DNA of 64,000 nt from positions 3,808,001-3,872,000 of the forward strand of contig NZ_LT607754.1 in NCBI RefSeq assembly GCF_900090285.1, read 5' to 3'. A model generated the notes under the pieces. That model was not told where the DNA came from. It ran no database searches and saw only the letters and a list, made by a program, of their open reading frames with translations. How positions within the stretch are numbered: position 1 is the first letter of the stretch; each line of letters opens with the position of its first letter. The stretch is from Micromonospora inositola (GTDB lineage Bacteria; Actinomycetota; Actinomycetes; Mycobacteriales; Micromonosporaceae). A program made the translations under genes and the position numbers. Below are positions 8,161-17,618 of this stretch, one piece after another.

Positions 8161-8903
8161 GACGCCTCCTGTCCGGCGTGGCCGCTCCGGCCCGCCTCGC
8201 TCGCCCTGATCAGTCGCAGGAACGCCTCCTCGAGGTCGTTGACGCCGGTGGTGGCCCGGACCGCGTCCGGGGTGTCGTCGGCGACCAGCCGCCCCTCCCG
8301 AATGAGCAGCAGCCGGTCGCACCGGGCCGCCTCGTCCATCACGTGGCTCGACACCAGCAGGGTCGTCCCGGCCGCGGCCATCTCGTGGAACCGGGCCCAC
8401 AGGTCCGCGCGGAGCACCGGGTCCTGGCCGACGGTCGGCTCGTCGAGGATGACCAGCTCAGGGTCGCCGACCAGGGCGCAGGCCAGGGACGCGCGGCTGC
8501 GCTGGCCGCCGGAGAGGGTGCCGACGAGCTGGGTGGCCGCCTCGGCCAGCCCGACGTCGGCGACCGCGCGGTCGGCGCGGGCGTGGTCGCGGCCGTGCAG
8601 GGCGGCGAAGTACCGGGCGTTCTCCCGCACCGTCAGGTCGGCGTAGACGCTCGGCGCCTGGGTCAGGTAGCCGATCCGGCTGCGCAGCTCGGGCGCCCCG
8701 GCCGGACGGCCGAGCACCGTGACCGTGCCCGAGCTGACCGTCTGCACCCCGACGATCGCCCGCATCAGGGTGGTCTTCCCACTGCCGCTCGGACCGAGCA
8801 GCCCGGTCACCGTGCCGCGCGGCACCGTGCAGCTGATGCCCTGCAGCACCCGCCGTCGGCCGCGGTCGACGACCAGGTCGCGGACCGCGATCGCGTCGTC
8901 CAT
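8157..8903 (-). CDS. ABC transporter ATP-binding protein (DrrA-like exporter ATPase)
   Basis: The 248-residue protein has Walker A GPSGSGKTT (about 38-46), the signature TLSGGQRSR and Walker B LVILDEPTVGQDP, then the H-loop VSSHVMDEA. The order MDDAIAVRDLVVDRGRRRVL and the GQDP motif match drug or daunorubicin-type exporter ATPases. It energises the permease downstream. ATG 8903 is chosen for the strong GGGGAGGTGGGG site; an open frame runs further upstream but crosses the divergent promoter. It is first in the ATPase-permease-TetR operon, directly behind a near-perfect palindrome. Confidence 0.92.
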   Translation of the reverse strand: MDDAIAVRDLVVDRGRRRVLQGISCTVPRGTVTGLLGPSGSGKTTLMRAIVGVQTVSSGTVTVLGRPAGAPELRSRIGYLTQAPSVYADLTVRENARYFAALHGRDHARADRAVADVGLAEAATQLVGTLSGGQRSRASLACALVGDPELVILDEPTVGQDPVLRADLWARFHEMAAAGTTLLVSSHVMDEAARCDRLLLIREGRLVADDTPDAVRATTGVNDLEEAFLRLIRASEAGRSGHAGQEAS

Positions 8904-8920
8904 CGCCCCACCTCCCCAAA

Positions 8921-8954
8921 ACTCATCATCTGTTGAACTCAACAGTAGATGAGT
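8921..8954. promoter_or_regulatory. 34-bp near-perfect palindromic operator
   Basis: Arms ACTCATCATCTGTTGA (8921-8936) and TCAACAGTAGATGAGT (8939-8954) are complementary at 14 of 16 positions around a central AC. The inner CTGTTGA/TCAACAG is perfect. It lies 17 nt upstream of the ATPase ATG. Size and symmetry fit a TetR dimer-of-dimers site, and the TetR gene in the same operon is the obvious candidate binder. It is also 20 bp from the MerR promoter. Confidence 0.7.
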
Positions 8955-8974
8955 TAACGGCCGACGCGCAACGG

Positions 8975-9005
8975 TTGACTTCGAGTGCGCTCCAACTGGA
9001 AGCCT
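8975..9005 (+). promoter_or_regulatory. MerR-type promoter with 19-bp spacer and inverted repeat
   Basis: TTGACT (8975-8980) and AAGCCT (9000-9005) are separated by 19 bp, the over-long spacing typical of MerR-activated promoters. The spacer contains an imperfect inverted repeat, ACTTCGAG-TGCG-CTCCAACT. The predicted start of transcription is about 9011-9013, at the GTG of the MerR gene. This suggests an autoregulated, leaderless transcript. Confidence 0.6.
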
Positions 9006-9011
9006 TGGGGC

Positions 9012-9401
9012 GTGGACATCAGCACGCGCGAGATGAGCCTCACCGTCGGTGAGGCGGCGGAACGGGTCGGCCTGACCACCTACACACTGCGCTGGTACGA
9101 GCAGGAGGGGCTGGTCGCCCCGGTCGGACGGGACTCCGCCGGCCGGCGGCGCTACACCGAGACCGACGTCAACTGGTTGTTCCTGCTCACCCGGCTGCGT
9201 CGGACCGGGATGCCGGTCCGGGACATGCGCCGCTACGCCGAGCTGGCCCGACAGGGCGACCGGACGCTCGGCGCCCGGCGGGCGCTCTTCGAGGCGCACC
9301 GGGCCCGGGTGCTGGCCCGGATGGCCGAACTGGAGGAGGACCTGAAGGTGCTCGACTACAAGATCGACGCGTATCGCAGAGCCGAGGAGGAGGGCGCATG
9401 A
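9012..9401 (+). CDS. MerR family transcriptional regulator
   Basis: The roughly 129-residue regulator has [28 protein letters not shown], the MerR winged helix-turn-helix, at its N-terminus and a long C-terminal dimerisation helix ([21 protein letters not shown]). No cysteine pair for metal sensing is seen, so it resembles the NmlR/AdhR branch often found beside aldo-keto reductases. GTG 9012 is chosen because the MerR-type promoter places transcription start there; ATG 9033 is the alternative. Its stop overlaps the aldo-keto reductase ATG by 4 nt, so both are one operon. Confidence 0.88.
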   Translation: MDISTREMSLTVGEAAERVGLTTYTLRWYEQEGLVAPVGRDSAGRRRYTETDVNWLFLLTRLRRTGMPVRDMRRYAELARQGDRTLGARRALFEAHRARVLARMAELEEDLKVLDYKIDAYRRAEEEGA

Positions 9402-10402
9402 TCCGGCGACGAGTGGGCGCGACCGGGCCGGAGGTCTCGGCGATCGGCCTGGGCTGTATGGGGATGAGCTTCGCGTACGGCGCGGGCGACGACGCCGAGT
9501 CGACGCGCACCCTGCACCGGGCGCTCGACCTCGGCGTCAACCACCTGGACACCGCCGACATGTACGGCCGGGGCGCGAACGAGCGGCTGCTCGCCCCGGT
9601 GGTGCGGGCCCGCCGGGACGAGGTCTTCCTGGCCACCAAGTTCGGCAACCGGACCACCGGCGACAGCTTCGGCGGCACCGGCACCCCGGGCGCCTTCGTG
9701 GACAGCAGCGCCGCCTGGACCCGGGAGGCCTGCGACGCCTCGCTGGGCCGGCTCGGGGTGGAGACCATCGACCTGTACTACCTGCACCGGCGCAACCCCG
9801 ACACCCCCATCGAGGAGACCGTCGGGGCGATGGCCGAGCTGGTGTCGGCCGGCAAGGTACGCCTGATCGGGCTCTCCGAGGTCAGCCCGGCGACCCTGCG
9901 GGCGGCGCACGCCGTCCACCCGGTGGCCGCAGTGCAGATGGAGTACTCGCTGTTCAGCCGGGACGTCGAGGCGGAGATGCTGGACACCTGCCGGGAGCTG
10001 GGCGTGTCCCTGGTGGCGTACTCGCCGGTCGGGCGGGGGCTGCTGACCGGGGCGATCACCAGCCGTGAGCAGCTTGCCGCGGACGACTGGCGGGCCGGGG
10101 TGCCCCGGTTTGCCGAGGGCAACCTCGACGCCAACCTGAAGCTGGTTGACGAGGTCCGGGCGGTCGCCGCCGAGCTGGGGCGTACGCCCGCCCAGGTGGC
10201 GCTGGCCTGGCTGCTGGCCCAAGGCGAGGACGTGCTGCCCATCCCCGGCACCAAGCGGGTCCGCTACCTCGAGGAGAACGCCGCGGCCGCCGACCTCGAG
10301 TTCAGCGCCGCGCAGCTGTCCCGGCTCAGCGAGGCCGTGCCGCCCGGCGCGGTCGCTGGCGAAAGGTATCCCGAGACAGCGATGAGATTCGTCGGGCACT
10401 AA
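9398..10402 (+). CDS. Aldo/keto reductase
   Basis: The 334-residue (alpha/beta)8 barrel NADPH oxidoreductase starts [25 protein letters not shown]. The catalytic set is visible: Asp and Tyr in [17 protein letters not shown], Lys in FLATKFGN, and His in [11 protein letters not shown]. The C-terminal cofactor loop is [14 protein letters not shown]. It resembles the YajO/IolS-like group that reduces aldehydes and ketones. It is co-transcribed with the MerR regulator, which suggests induction by a reactive carbonyl or similar stress; the natural substrate is unknown. Confidence 0.92.
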   Translation: MIRRRVGATGPEVSAIGLGCMGMSFAYGAGDDAESTRTLHRALDLGVNHLDTADMYGRGANERLLAPVVRARRDEVFLATKFGNRTTGDSFGGTGTPGAFVDSSAAWTREACDASLGRLGVETIDLYYLHRRNPDTPIEETVGAMAELVSAGKVRLIGLSEVSPATLRAAHAVHPVAAVQMEYSLFSRDVEAEMLDTCRELGVSLVAYSPVGRGLLTGAITSREQLAADDWRAGVPRFAEGNLDANLKLVDEVRAVAAELGRTPAQVALAWLLAQGEDVLPIPGTKRVRYLEENAAAADLEFSAAQLSRLSEAVPPGAVAGERYPETAMRFVGH

Positions 10403-10429
10403 CCCCCGGATCGGATACGAGGTCCGGCA

Positions 10430-10549
10430 TCGGTCATTGCCGCCGGCCGGCTGGACCGCTACCTGGCCCAGCTGACCCGGGCCGGCGCGCGCTCCGTGCC
10501 CGGCGATCGGGACACCGCGGCGGTCCCGGCGCCGCGTGCGGGACAATGA
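10430..10549 (+). pseudogene. Possible C-terminal gene remnant between aldo-keto reductase and hisI
   Basis: An open frame without a start codon reads SVIAAGRLDRYLAQLTRAG and onwards to a TGA at 10547-10549. The amphipathic helix looks like real coding sequence, but nothing upstream supports a gene since the reductase stop is at 10402. I do not recognise it; it could be the tail of a lost gene or chance in GC-rich DNA. Confidence 0.25.
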
Positions 10550-10555
10550 CTCACT

Positions 10556-10990
10556 GTGCCCGCCACTGACGCGCCGTCGACCGGCGCTCCCGCCACCTCC
10601 GGCGAACCCGCGGCCGCCGGCCCGGTCCGGCCGTCCCGGCTCGATCCGGCCATCGCCGCCCGGTTGCGCCGCACCGCCGACGGCCTGGTGGCCGCGGTGG
10701 TGCGCCAGCACGACACGGGCGAGGTGTTGATGGTCGCCTGGATGGACGATGAGGCGCTGCACCGCACCCTGACCACCGGCCGGGCCACCTACTGGTCGCG
10801 CAGCCGGCAGGAGTACTGGGTGAAGGGCGCCACCTCGGGCAACCATCAGTACGTCCGCTCGGTCGCCCTGGACTGCGACGGCGACGCGCTGCTGGTCAGC
10901 GTGGACCAGGTTGGCGCCGCCTGCCACACCGGGCACCGGACGTGCTTCTTCACTGAACTGCCGGTCACCGGCGAGGGAGTGACCCCATGA
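10556..10990 (+). CDS. hisI: Phosphoribosyl-AMP cyclohydrolase
   Basis: The 144-residue protein carries the HisI metal site: [13 protein letters not shown] for the Asp triad and [13 protein letters not shown] for the cysteines. [10 protein letters not shown] and [22 protein letters not shown] are family signatures. It hydrolyses PR-AMP to ProFAR, step three of histidine synthesis, in the cytosol. The GTG start gives a 30-residue Ala/Pro-rich N-terminal tail absent from short homologues; no better start is evident. There is no fused HisE domain, so that enzyme must be separate. Its stop overlaps the trpE start (ATGA), linking histidine and tryptophan genes in one transcript. Confidence 0.95.
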   Translation: MPATDAPSTGAPATSGEPAAAGPVRPSRLDPAIAARLRRTADGLVAAVVRQHDTGEVLMVAWMDDEALHRTLTTGRATYWSRSRQEYWVKGATSGNHQYVRSVALDCDGDALLVSVDQVGAACHTGHRTCFFTELPVTGEGVTP

Positions 10991-12540
10991 CCGACGGCAC
11001 GGTGAGCCCCGACCAGGCCACCTTCACCGACCTGGCGGCCCGCTGGCGGGTCGTCCCGGTCACCCGACGGCTGCTCGCCGACGCGGAGACCCCGGTCGGG
11101 GTCTACCGCAAGCTCGCCGGCGGCCCCGGCACCTTCCTGCTGGAGTCGGCCGAGCAGGGCGTCGGCTCGGCCGGGATGGCCTGGTCCCGCTACTCCTTCA
11201 TCGGCGTCCGCAGCAGCGCCACCCTGACCGAACGGGACGGCGCCGCGGTCTGGACCGGCGAGCCGCCGGCCGGCCTGCCCGTCGACGGCGATCCGGTCCG
11301 GGTGCTGCGGGAGACCGTCGCCGCCCTCGGCGGGCCCGCCTGGGACCCGGCCAGCGGCATGCCGCCGCTGACCGGCGGCATGGTGGGCTACCTCGGGTAC
11401 GACCTGGTCCGCCGCTTCGAACGGCTGCCCGAGCTGACCGAGGACGACCTCGGCGTGCCCGAGCTGGGCATGATGCTCGCCACCGACCTGGTGGTGCTCG
11501 ACCACTACGACGGCTCGGCGATCCTGGTCGCCAACGCGATCCTGCCGCCGCCGGACGCGCCGGACCGGGCGGTCCTGGTCGCGGCGGCGTACCACCACGC
11601 GGTGGGGCGGCTCGACGCGATGACCACCGCGCTGTCCCGACCGATTCCGCCCATGATCTCGACCGTCGACCGGCCGCCCGCCGGCGAGGTGGTCAGCCGT
11701 ACCCCCGACGGTGGGTACCCGAAGGCGGTGGAGGCGGCGAAGGAGGCGATCCGGGCCGGCGAGTGCTTCCAGATCGTGCTCGCCCAGCGCTTCGAGCGGG
11801 AGACGCACGCCGACCCGCTCGACGTCTACCGGGTGCTGCGCACCACCAATCCCAGTCCGTACATGTACCTGCTGCGCTTCGACGGCTTCGACATCGTCGG
11901 CTCCTCACCGGAGGCGCACCTGAAGGTCAGCACCGGCGCGGACGGCCGGCGGCGGGCGCTGCTGCACCCGATCGCCGGCACCCGGCCGCGGGGCGGCAGC
12001 CCGGAGGCCGACGCCCGGCTCGCCGCCGAGCTGCTCGCCGACCCGAAGGAACGCGCCGAGCACGTGATGCTGGTCGACCTGGGCCGCAACGACCTGGGCC
12101 GGGTCTGCCGGCCCGGGACCGTGGAGGTGCCGGAGTTCGCCACCATCGAGCGGTACAGCCACGTCATGCACATCGTCTCCACCGTGGTGGGGGAGCTTCG
12201 GGCGGACCGCACGGCGTTCGACGCGCTGGCCGCGACCTTCCCGGCCGGCACCCTCTCCGGCGCGCCGAAGGTGCGGGCCATGGAGATCATCGAGGAGCTG
12301 GAGCCGGTCCGGCGGGGCCTCTACGGCGGCACGGTCGGCTACTTCGGCTTCGGTGGTGACCTGGACATGGCGATCGCCATCCGCACCGCGCTGATCCGCG
12401 AGGGGCGGGCGTACGTGCAGGCCGGGGCGGGCGTGGTGGCCGATTCCGATCCCGCCGCCGAGGACCAGGAGACCCGGAACAAGGCGGCCGCGGTGCTAGC
12501 CGCGATCGCCGCCGCCGAGACCCTGCGGGCCGCCCGATGA
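10987..12540 (+). CDS. trpE: Anthranilate synthase component I
   Basis: The 517-residue chorismate-binding enzyme has the feedback-site motif FLLESAEQG near the N-terminus, [31 protein letters not shown] and [12 protein letters not shown] in the catalytic domain. It makes anthranilate from chorismate with ammonia or with a TrpG amidotransferase, which is not encoded in this window. The ATG overlaps hisI by 4 nt and its stop overlaps the next gene by 4 nt. No leader peptide, attenuator or T-box was seen before it because it sits directly on hisI. Confidence 0.96.
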   Translation: MTDGTVSPDQATFTDLAARWRVVPVTRRLLADAETPVGVYRKLAGGPGTFLLESAEQGVGSAGMAWSRYSFIGVRSSATLTERDGAAVWTGEPPAGLPVDGDPVRVLRETVAALGGPAWDPASGMPPLTGGMVGYLGYDLVRRFERLPELTEDDLGVPELGMMLATDLVVLDHYDGSAILVANAILPPPDAPDRAVLVAAAYHHAVGRLDAMTTALSRPIPPMISTVDRPPAGEVVSRTPDGGYPKAVEAAKEAIRAGECFQIVLAQRFERETHADPLDVYRVLRTTNPSPYMYLLRFDGFDIVGSSPEAHLKVSTGADGRRRALLHPIAGTRPRGGSPEADARLAAELLADPKERAEHVMLVDLGRNDLGRVCRPGTVEVPEFATIERYSHVMHIVSTVVGELRADRTAFDALAATFPAGTLSGAPKVRAMEIIEELEPVRRGLYGGTVGYFGFGGDLDMAIAIRTALIREGRAYVQAGAGVVADSDPAAEDQETRNKAAAVLAAIAAAETLRAAR

Positions 12541-13133
12541 GCGCCGCCACCGACCCGTCGGCGGCCGGTCCGGAGACCGCCGCGCCGATCGCGCGGCGGC
12601 GCCGCGAGCTGACGTACGCGGTGCTGCTCTGCCTGGTCGGGGCGGGCCTGGCCTGCTGGGCGGCGACCCGGACCTGGTCGGTCGAGCTGACCGCCCGCGG
12701 GTCGCTGCCGCCGTCCCGGCACGCCCGCACCGGCGCGGAGCTGCTGCCCTGGCTCTCCGCGCTGGCGCTGGTCGCGTTGGCCGGTGGTGGCGCGGTGCTG
12801 GCCACCCGGGGCCGGGTCCGGCGCCTGCTGGGCGGGCTGCTGACCCTGCTCGGCCTGGCCGTGACGGCCGGCGGCGGGTACGGCCTGACGGCCAATTTCG
12901 ACGGCGGGGTCAGCCGGCAGTGGCCGGCGCTCTGCCTGGTCGGTGGCCTGATCGCCGCGGCCGGCGGTCTGGTCACCGCGCTGCGCGGTGGCGACTGGCC
13001 GGCGATGGGGGCACGGTACGAGCGACCGGTCCGCGCGGCGGAGCAGCCGACGACGGACGGCCCGGCGGTCGGGCGGGGCACCCGGGACGCCTGGGACGCG
13101 CTCGACCGGGGTGAGGACCCGACGGTCAGCTGA
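12537..13133 (+). CDS. Trp biosynthesis-associated membrane protein (TIGR02234-like)
   Basis: The 198-residue protein has four hydrophobic segments: YAVLLCLVGAGLACWAATRTW, LLPWLSALALVALAGGGAVL, LLGGLLTLLGLAVTAGGGYG and ALCLVGGLIAAAGGLVTAL. The motif ATRTWSVEL and its place between trpE and trpC are typical of the actinobacterial Trp-operon membrane protein, whose function is not established. The start overlaps the trpE stop (ATGA), so the two are translationally coupled. The last 8 bases overlap the convergent small gene at 13126. Confidence 0.85.
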   Translation: MSAATDPSAAGPETAAPIARRRRELTYAVLLCLVGAGLACWAATRTWSVELTARGSLPPSRHARTGAELLPWLSALALVALAGGGAVLATRGRVRRLLGGLLTLLGLAVTAGGGYGLTANFDGGVSRQWPALCLVGGLIAAAGGLVTALRGGDWPAMGARYERPVRAAEQPTTDGPAVGRGTRDAWDALDRGEDPTVS

Positions 13134-13401
13134 CCGGCTGCGGGTCCCGCTCCTCGCGGCGGTCCCGCACGGCGGCCCGGGCGGCGGCCAACTCGGCGAC
13201 CAGGCGGTCCAGCTCCCGGCGCTGTTCCGCGCGGGCCCGGTCGGCGCAGACCGCCTCCCAGGCGTTGCCGCGCGCGGTCCGCATCCGGCCGTCGCCGACC
13301 ATGGCCCGTTCGAGGGTGTGCACCACGCCGACGGCGAGGGAGGCGACGGTCCGGGAGATGGTGGTCAGTCCGATGGTCTGGTTCGGTCCGTTGGTGCTCA
13401 T
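13126..13401 (-). CDS. Hypothetical protein, small helical
   Basis: The 91-residue product starts MSTNGPNQTIGLTTISRTVA. Its second half is a strongly charged helix (DRARAEQRRELDRLVAELAA) likely to form a coiled coil. ATG 13401 follows GGGGTG at very short spacing. It runs against the trp genes and overlaps the end of the preceding one by 8 bp. I do not recognise a family. Together with the next small ORF it interrupts the usual trpE-to-trpC stretch on the opposite strand. Confidence 0.55.
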   Translation of the reverse strand: MSTNGPNQTIGLTTISRTVASLAVGVVHTLERAMVGDGRMRTARGNAWEAVCADRARAEQRRELDRLVAELAAARAAVRDRREERDPQPVS

Positions 13402-13443
13402 GGTCACCCCGCACGAGATCGTTGGCGACGGTTGGCGGACGCC

Positions 13444-13578
13444 TCATCGAGTCTGCCCGAGGGACATGCTGCGCCGCTCACGTTTCGCCGCCGTGAAGGC
13501 CAGGTCAACTGTGCCTTCGCCGGGATGACCTGGGTAGGGCCGTTCGTCCTTGAGCTTGCTCACAGCATCGACCGACAT
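13444..13578 (-). CDS. Possible small protein (44 residues)
   Basis: ATG 13578 with AGGA 6 nt upstream opens a 44-codon frame starting MSVDAVSKLKDERPYPGHPG. Its composition (Lys, Asp, Glu, Tyr) is less biased than expected for a random frame in this DNA, and it lies 42 nt upstream of the 91-residue gene on the same strand. No family is recognised. The remaining bases up to 13804 hold no convincing gene. Confidence 0.4.
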   Translation of the reverse strand: MSVDAVSKLKDERPYPGHPGEGTVDLAFTAAKRERRSMSLGQTR

Positions 13579-13792
13579 CGTCGTCCTGCGCCTCGGTGCC
13601 GGCCGTGGTGAGATGGAGCATGGGCGGCGATCTATGGGGCGGTCGACGCGGGTCGACGGGCGGAGGCGTCGCCGGTCGATGGGTGCGGTGGCACTGCGTG
13701 ACATGCCGTTCACCTGAAGTCGGCCATCATGCCACAGCCCATTTCGTGAGGAGCGCCATACCCCCCGGCACTTGTGGCCCGGTGGCGCCCCC

Positions 13793-13798
13793 TAGCAT
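13793..13798 (+). promoter_or_regulatory. -10 hexamer TAGCAT before trpC
   Basis: TAGCAT ends 6 nt before ATG 13805, the spacing expected for a leaderless transcript. The -35 is weak (TTGTGG at 13772-13777, 15-bp spacer). It indicates that trpCBA can be transcribed separately from hisI-trpE. Confidence 0.5.
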
Positions 13799-13804
13799 CG
13801 GCCC

Positions 13805-14695
13805 ATGACACCCGGAGAGGGGAGTCCGTTGGTGACTGCTGAGCATGCGCACGCGGAGGGGGACGAGGCCGGTCCGGCGGCGTCCGTAGGCGTGCTCGAC
13901 GAGATCCTGGCCGGCGTCCGCGAGGACGTGGCGCGACGGCAGGAGCAGGTTCCGCTGGAGCGGATCCGCGAACTGGCCGCCGCCGCGCCGCAGCCGCTGG
14001 ACGCGTACGCGGCCCTGCGCCGGCCCGGGGTGGCCGTGATCGCCGAGGTGAAGCGCTCGTCGCCGTCCAAGGGCCGGCTGGCGGAGATCGCCGACCCGGC
14101 CGACCTGGCCGGCGACTACGCCGCCGGCGGCGCCCGGGCGATCAGCGTGCTGACCGAGGGCCGCTGGTTCGGCGGGTCGCTCGACGACCTGGCCGCCGTG
14201 CGGGCCGCGGTGAACATCCCGGTGCTCCGCAAGGACTTCGTGGTCTCCAGCTACCAGGTGCACGAGGCCCGGGCCCACGGCGCCGACCTGGTGCTGCTGA
14301 TCGTCGCGGCGCTGGAGCAGAACGCGCTCGTCGGTCTGCTGGAGCGGATCGAGTCGCTCGGGATGACGGCGCTGGTCGAGGTGCACACCGAGGAGGAGGC
14401 CGACCGGGCCCTGGAGGCCGGCGCGCAGGTGATCGGGGTCAACGCCCGTGACCTGCGTACCCTGGAGGTCGACCGCTCGGTGTTCGAGCGGATCGCGCCC
14501 GGCCTGCCCAGCCGCGTCGTCAAGATCGCGGAGTCCGGCGTGCGCGGCCCGCACGACCTCATCCGGTACGCCTCGGCGGGCGCCGACGCGGTCCTGGTCG
14601 GCGAGGGCCTGGTCACCCAGAAGAGCCCCCGCGAGGCGGTCGCCGAGCTGGTCAACGCCGGCAACCACCCGGCCACGCCCCGCCCGGTGCGCTGA
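13805..14695 (+). CDS. trpC: Indole-3-glycerol phosphate synthase
   Basis: A TIM-barrel enzyme of up to 296 residues that converts carboxyphenylamino-deoxyribulose phosphate to indole glycerol phosphate. Seen motifs are [59 protein letters not shown] and [12 protein letters not shown], containing the catalytic Lys, Glu and Asn residues. ATG 13805 fits the leaderless promoter, but the conserved protein starts about residue 30 ([13 protein letters not shown]). GTG 13832, with AGGGGAG 8 nt before it, or GTG 13892 may be used instead. It is first of the trpC-trpB-trpA set. Confidence 0.95.
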   Translation: MTPGEGSPLVTAEHAHAEGDEAGPAASVGVLDEILAGVREDVARRQEQVPLERIRELAAAAPQPLDAYAALRRPGVAVIAEVKRSSPSKGRLAEIADPADLAGDYAAGGARAISVLTEGRWFGGSLDDLAAVRAAVNIPVLRKDFVVSSYQVHEARAHGADLVLLIVAALEQNALVGLLERIESLGMTALVEVHTEEEADRALEAGAQVIGVNARDLRTLEVDRSVFERIAPGLPSRVVKIAESGVRGPHDLIRYASAGADAVLVGEGLVTQKSPREAVAELVNAGNHPATPRPVR

Positions 14696-14733
14696 CCCGC
14701 GCCGGGGAGAGTCAGCAGCGAGAGGACATCGCG

Positions 14734-15966
<1,233 letters not shown>

Positions 15967-15971
15967 CCCGC

Positions 15972-16775
15972 ATGAGCAAGATCGGGGTGGCCTTCGACAA
16001 GGCCCGCGCCGACGGGCGGGCGGTGCTGGTCGGCTGCATGCCGGCCGGGTTCCCGACCGTCGAGGGCAGCATCGCCGCGATGACCGCGATGGTCGAGGCG
16101 GGCGTGGACGTCATCGAGATGGAGATCCCCTACTCCGACCCGGTGATGGACGGCCCGGTGATCCAGAAGGCCAGCGACATCGCCCTGGCCGGCGGCGTCC
16201 GCACCGCGGACACGCTGCGCATCGTCGAGGCGGTCGCGGCCACCGGCGCCCCGGTGGTCACCATGACCTACTGGAACCCGATCGAGCAGTACGGCGTGGA
16301 CGCCTTCGCCCGCGACCTCGCCGCCGCCGGCGGCACCGGCCTGATCACCCCGGACCTGATCCCGGACGAGGCAGCCGAATGGCTGGCCGCCTCCGACGCG
16401 CACGGCCTGGACCGGACGTTCCTGGTCTCCCCGTCCTCCACGGACGCTCGGCTGGAGATGACCGTGGGGCACTGCCGGGGCTTCGTCTACGCCACCGCGA
16501 TCATGGGCGTCACCGGCGCCCGCGCGCAGACCTCCGACGCCGCGCCGATCCTGGTCTCCCGGCTGCGCGAGGTCACCGACCTGCCGGTCGGCGTGGGGCT
16601 GGGCGTGGGCACCGGCGCGCAGGCCGGCACGGTCGCCGGGTACGCCGACGGCGTCATCGTGGGCAGCGCGCTGGTCCGCTGCCTGCTCGACGCGCCGGAC
16701 CAGGTCGCCGGCCTGGCCGCGCTGCGTACGCTCAGCGCCGAGCTCGCCGAGGGCGTCCGCACTCCGGTCCGCTGA
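15972..16775 (+). CDS. trpA: Tryptophan synthase alpha chain
   Basis: The 267-residue TIM barrel cleaves indole glycerol phosphate to indole. The catalytic Glu and Asp are in VIEMEIPYSDPVMDGPVIQ, and the phosphate site includes GVGLGVGTGAQA. ATG 15972 is set by AAGGAG inside the end of trpB; a longer open frame upstream is only the shifted frame of trpB. The length fits the family. It is the last gene of the trp set. The convergent NUDIX gene follows, with a copy of the 31-bp interspersed repeat between them. Confidence 0.97.
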   Translation: MSKIGVAFDKARADGRAVLVGCMPAGFPTVEGSIAAMTAMVEAGVDVIEMEIPYSDPVMDGPVIQKASDIALAGGVRTADTLRIVEAVAATGAPVVTMTYWNPIEQYGVDAFARDLAAAGGTGLITPDLIPDEAAEWLAASDAHGLDRTFLVSPSSTDARLEMTVGHCRGFVYATAIMGVTGARAQTSDAAPILVSRLREVTDLPVGVGLGVGTGAQAGTVAGYADGVIVGSALVRCLLDAPDQVAGLAALRTLSAELAEGVRTPVR

Positions 16776-16871
16776 CCTCCGACGGGCCGGCCGGGCGCGT
16801 CGCCCCCGGTCGGTCCGGTGGCAGGCCCCGCTTCGTCTCGCCGCGCCCCGAGTGCGGTATTCGCTGACGGA

Positions 16872-16902
16872 CGCTACGAAGCTGATGTCGCAGGTGACTC
16901 AG
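16872..16902 (+). repeat. 31-bp interspersed element, copy A
   Basis: The core CGCTACGAAGCTGATGTC is followed by GCAGGTGACTCAG. It matches copy C at 28 of 31 positions and copy B at fewer. It sits between the convergent trpA and NUDIX genes. It is not part of either coding sequence, and the nature of the element is unknown. Confidence 0.7.
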
Positions 16903-16930
16903 CTCCGCCGGCGCGGACGGCGGCGACGGT

Positions 16931-17515
16931 TCAGCGTCGGGCGGCCGGGGTGTCGCCCGGCTCGGCCCGTTGCCCGGGCGCGACGGGCTCGCCGCCCGGG
17001 CCGTGCCCGCTGGGCCCTCCGCGGGTCTCCCCGAGGGACAGGGCAGCCGCTGGCCGCGCCGGCTCCCGCCCGGCGTCCCGCAGCACCCCCGACCGGCCGG
17101 CCAGCGCGTCGGTAACGGCGGCGCGGGTGATCGGGGTGACGGCGTCCGGCAGCTCGGCCGGGGCGTGCCAGCCCAGGTGGCAGCCGCCCACCGGGTCGGC
17201 CGCGGGCGCCGCGCCGGTCACCCGGGCGCGGAAGACGTGCACCAGCACGTCCGGCAGCGGTCCGCACCGGCCCGCGGTGGGCGGAACAGCGCCCCGGTCG
17301 CTGAGCCGGTAGAGGCCCACCAGGTCGACGACCCGGATCTCCCAGCCGGTCTCCGCGCGGATGTCGCGGAGCACCGCCGCGGCCGGACTCTCGTCCCGGC
17401 GCAGCCGGCCGCCGGGCAGTGCCCAGCGTCGCTCGCCCCGGCCCTGCCGGCAGAGCAGCACCCGACCGGCGTCGTCGCTGACGACCGCCGCGACCGCCCA
17501 GGTGAGCCCGCTCAT
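16931..17515 (-). CDS. NUDIX hydrolase
   Basis: The 194-residue protein starts MSGLTWAVAAVVSDDAGRVLLC. Its NUDIX box is GGRLRRDESPAAAVLRDI followed by RAETGW at about residues 37-60. The consensus REUXEEXGU is altered to RDIRAETGW: the first Glu is Asp and one of the paired Glu is Ala, which could weaken metal binding. The last 45 residues are Pro/Gly/Arg-rich and probably disordered. ATG 17515 is chosen over TTG 17521; TAGGCT at 17524-17529 (minus strand) could give a leaderless message. The substrate, some nucleoside diphosphate derivative, is unknown. It diverges from lgt. Confidence 0.85.
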   Translation of the reverse strand: MSGLTWAVAAVVSDDAGRVLLCRQGRGERRWALPGGRLRRDESPAAAVLRDIRAETGWEIRVVDLVGLYRLSDRGAVPPTAGRCGPLPDVLVHVFRARVTGAAPAADPVGGCHLGWHAPAELPDAVTPITRAAVTDALAGRSGVLRDAGREPARPAAALSLGETRGGPSGHGPGGEPVAPGQRAEPGDTPAARR

Positions 17516-17552
17516 GGACAAAGAGCCTACGACCGTGCAAACCAGAAGTCAG

Positions 17553-17573
17553 CCGGCCGGCGAAGCCGGCCGG
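17553..17573. repeat. Perfect 9-bp hairpin in NUDIX-lgt intergenic region
   Basis: CCGGCCGGC and GCCGGCCGG pair fully across a GAA loop. It lies in the 103-nt divergent promoter region, upstream of the lgt TAGCGT hexamer at 17605-17610. It could be an operator or simply a GC-rich palindrome; it is not positioned to terminate either gene. Confidence 0.4.
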
Positions 17574-17618
17574 ACCGGGGTGCCGCGGAGCCGGTCCGCA
17601 CCGGTAGCGTGTGCACCC

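Noticed and set aside
10403..10990. trp attenuator or T-box before trpE
   Set aside because: hisI overlaps trpE directly; no leader peptide with Trp codons or T-box consensus was found before hisI or trpC.
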